Origin: a bacterium UBP8_UBA817
Lineage (GTDB): Bacteria; Margulisbacteria; Marinamargulisbacteria; SXXA01; SICP01
Direction of reading: 5' to 3'
NCBI GenBank assembly: GCA_945898045.1
Contig: CAMDGG010000001.1
Coordinates: 89,409-153,408, forward strand
DNA: 64,000 nucleotides
The notes beneath the pieces are model-generated. The model worked only from the letters and a program-made list of their open reading frames with translations. It was not told the origin of the DNA and did not search any database. A program made the translations under genes and the position numbers. Within the stretch, counting starts at the first letter, position 1, and every line of letters starts with the position of its first letter. Of the stretch, positions 63,765-64,000 are shown one piece after another.

Positions 63765-64000
63765 TTTTGGTTCAGAATAAAGGTGATGATTTTTTCGGAT
63801 GCGCCAGATTTGTATTCGGCGGGGATTTTTTTGTGCGGCGTGAGAGGGGTGCTATTTACAAACTGTTGGAGTGATTTGAAGATGTGCTCAGGCGTATTCT
63901 TGTCTAAGAAGATGAGATTTTTTCCGAGAAGTTTTTGTTGTTCTAGGAAGCGTTTTTTTGTGGATTGGGGGCCGAATCCTTCGAAGCAAATGACGGTTTT
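63761..64000 (-). CDS. C-terminal 79 residues of an unrecognised protein (cut by the window edge)
   Basis: A minus-strand frame open to the right edge, ending with TGA overlapped by the addB ATG. Its visible part includes TVICFEGFGPQSTKKRFLEQ and ends in IPAEYKSGASEKIITFILNQ plus Lys. The GASEKI ending is reminiscent of GT-B glycosyltransferase or UDP-GlcNAc 2-epimerase C-termini, but that is too little to name it. The tight coupling says it belongs to the addBA transcript. Confidence 0.7.
   Translation of the reverse strand, partial: KTVICFEGFGPQSTKKRFLEQQKLLGKNLIFLDKNTPEHIFKSLQQFVNSTPLTPHKKIPAEYKSGASEKIITFILNQK

Overview
The window is a chromosomal segment around a replication origin of a diderm (Gram-negative-type) bacterium. 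Envelope evidence: lgt, TonB/ExbB/ExbD, two predicted outer-membrane beta-barrel proteins with signal peptides, and a full-length lipid II pathway whose MurE carries the DNPR motif typical of meso-diaminopimelate-adding enzymes. Base composition is moderate to AT-rich. The mix (KaiC-like ATPases, FliH/I/J, a SigB/F-type sigma factor, a PgsA-PssA fusion, ThiD2-ThiE) fits an uncultured candidate phylum, possibly Margulisbacteria-like, but I cannot fix the taxonomy from sequence alone. I saw no rRNA, tRNA, CRISPR array, transposase or integrase.

Layout. 1-7.2 kb: translation/RNA operon nusA(partial)-infB-rbfA-nrnA-truB-ribF followed by a gene joining two CDP-alcohol phosphatidyltransferases. 7.2-13.9 kb: metG-tyrS (minus), a class A penicillin-binding protein, trxB, lgt. 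13.9-17.8 kb: fliH-fliI-fliJ and an outer-membrane protein. 17.8-24.1 kb: mnmG-rsmG, two parS sites, parAB, and two tandem KaiC-like ATPases (the second with a receiver domain). 24.1-33 kb: minus-strand murE-murF-mraY-murD-ftsW-murG-thiD2E-purA. 33-35.9 kb: sigma factor, double hot-dog protein, ruvC, ruvA. 35.9-40.4 kb: dnaA-oriC-dnaN-recF-dciA; the dnaA-dnaN gap has DnaA boxes, a run of DnaA-trio triplets and an AT-rich unwinding region. 40.4-49.9 kb: tonB-exbD-exbB, a 28-residue COX24-like ribosomal protein, a cell-wall amidase, a 1612-residue SprA-like outer-membrane protein, queA. 49.9-54.7 kb: clpC-radA-HEAT protein.

54.7-64 kb is the accessory zone and the most interesting part. A four-gene ABC-three-component (ABC-3C) type defence cassette (membrane peptide, QAGRD-repeat/CTD-like protein, middle component 6-like protein, DUF2326 ATPase) lies between ~75 bp imperfect direct repeats. 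Those sit inside a diverged duplication of the 3' end of addA: one copy ends the intact helicase gene, the other is a stranded fragment ~3.4 kb away. A spondin-domain lipoprotein next door is bracketed by another direct repeat. addA, addB (with a third parS site inside it) and a truncated unrecognised gene close the window.

A second theme is promoter architecture: at least eight genes have a TGnTATAnT/TGnTACACT extended -10 element upstream, and at fliH, parA, the first kaiC-like gene and clpC the -10 lies only 8-11 nt before the start codon with no Shine-Dalgarno, suggesting leaderless mRNAs. Convergent genes repeatedly overlap at their stop codons.
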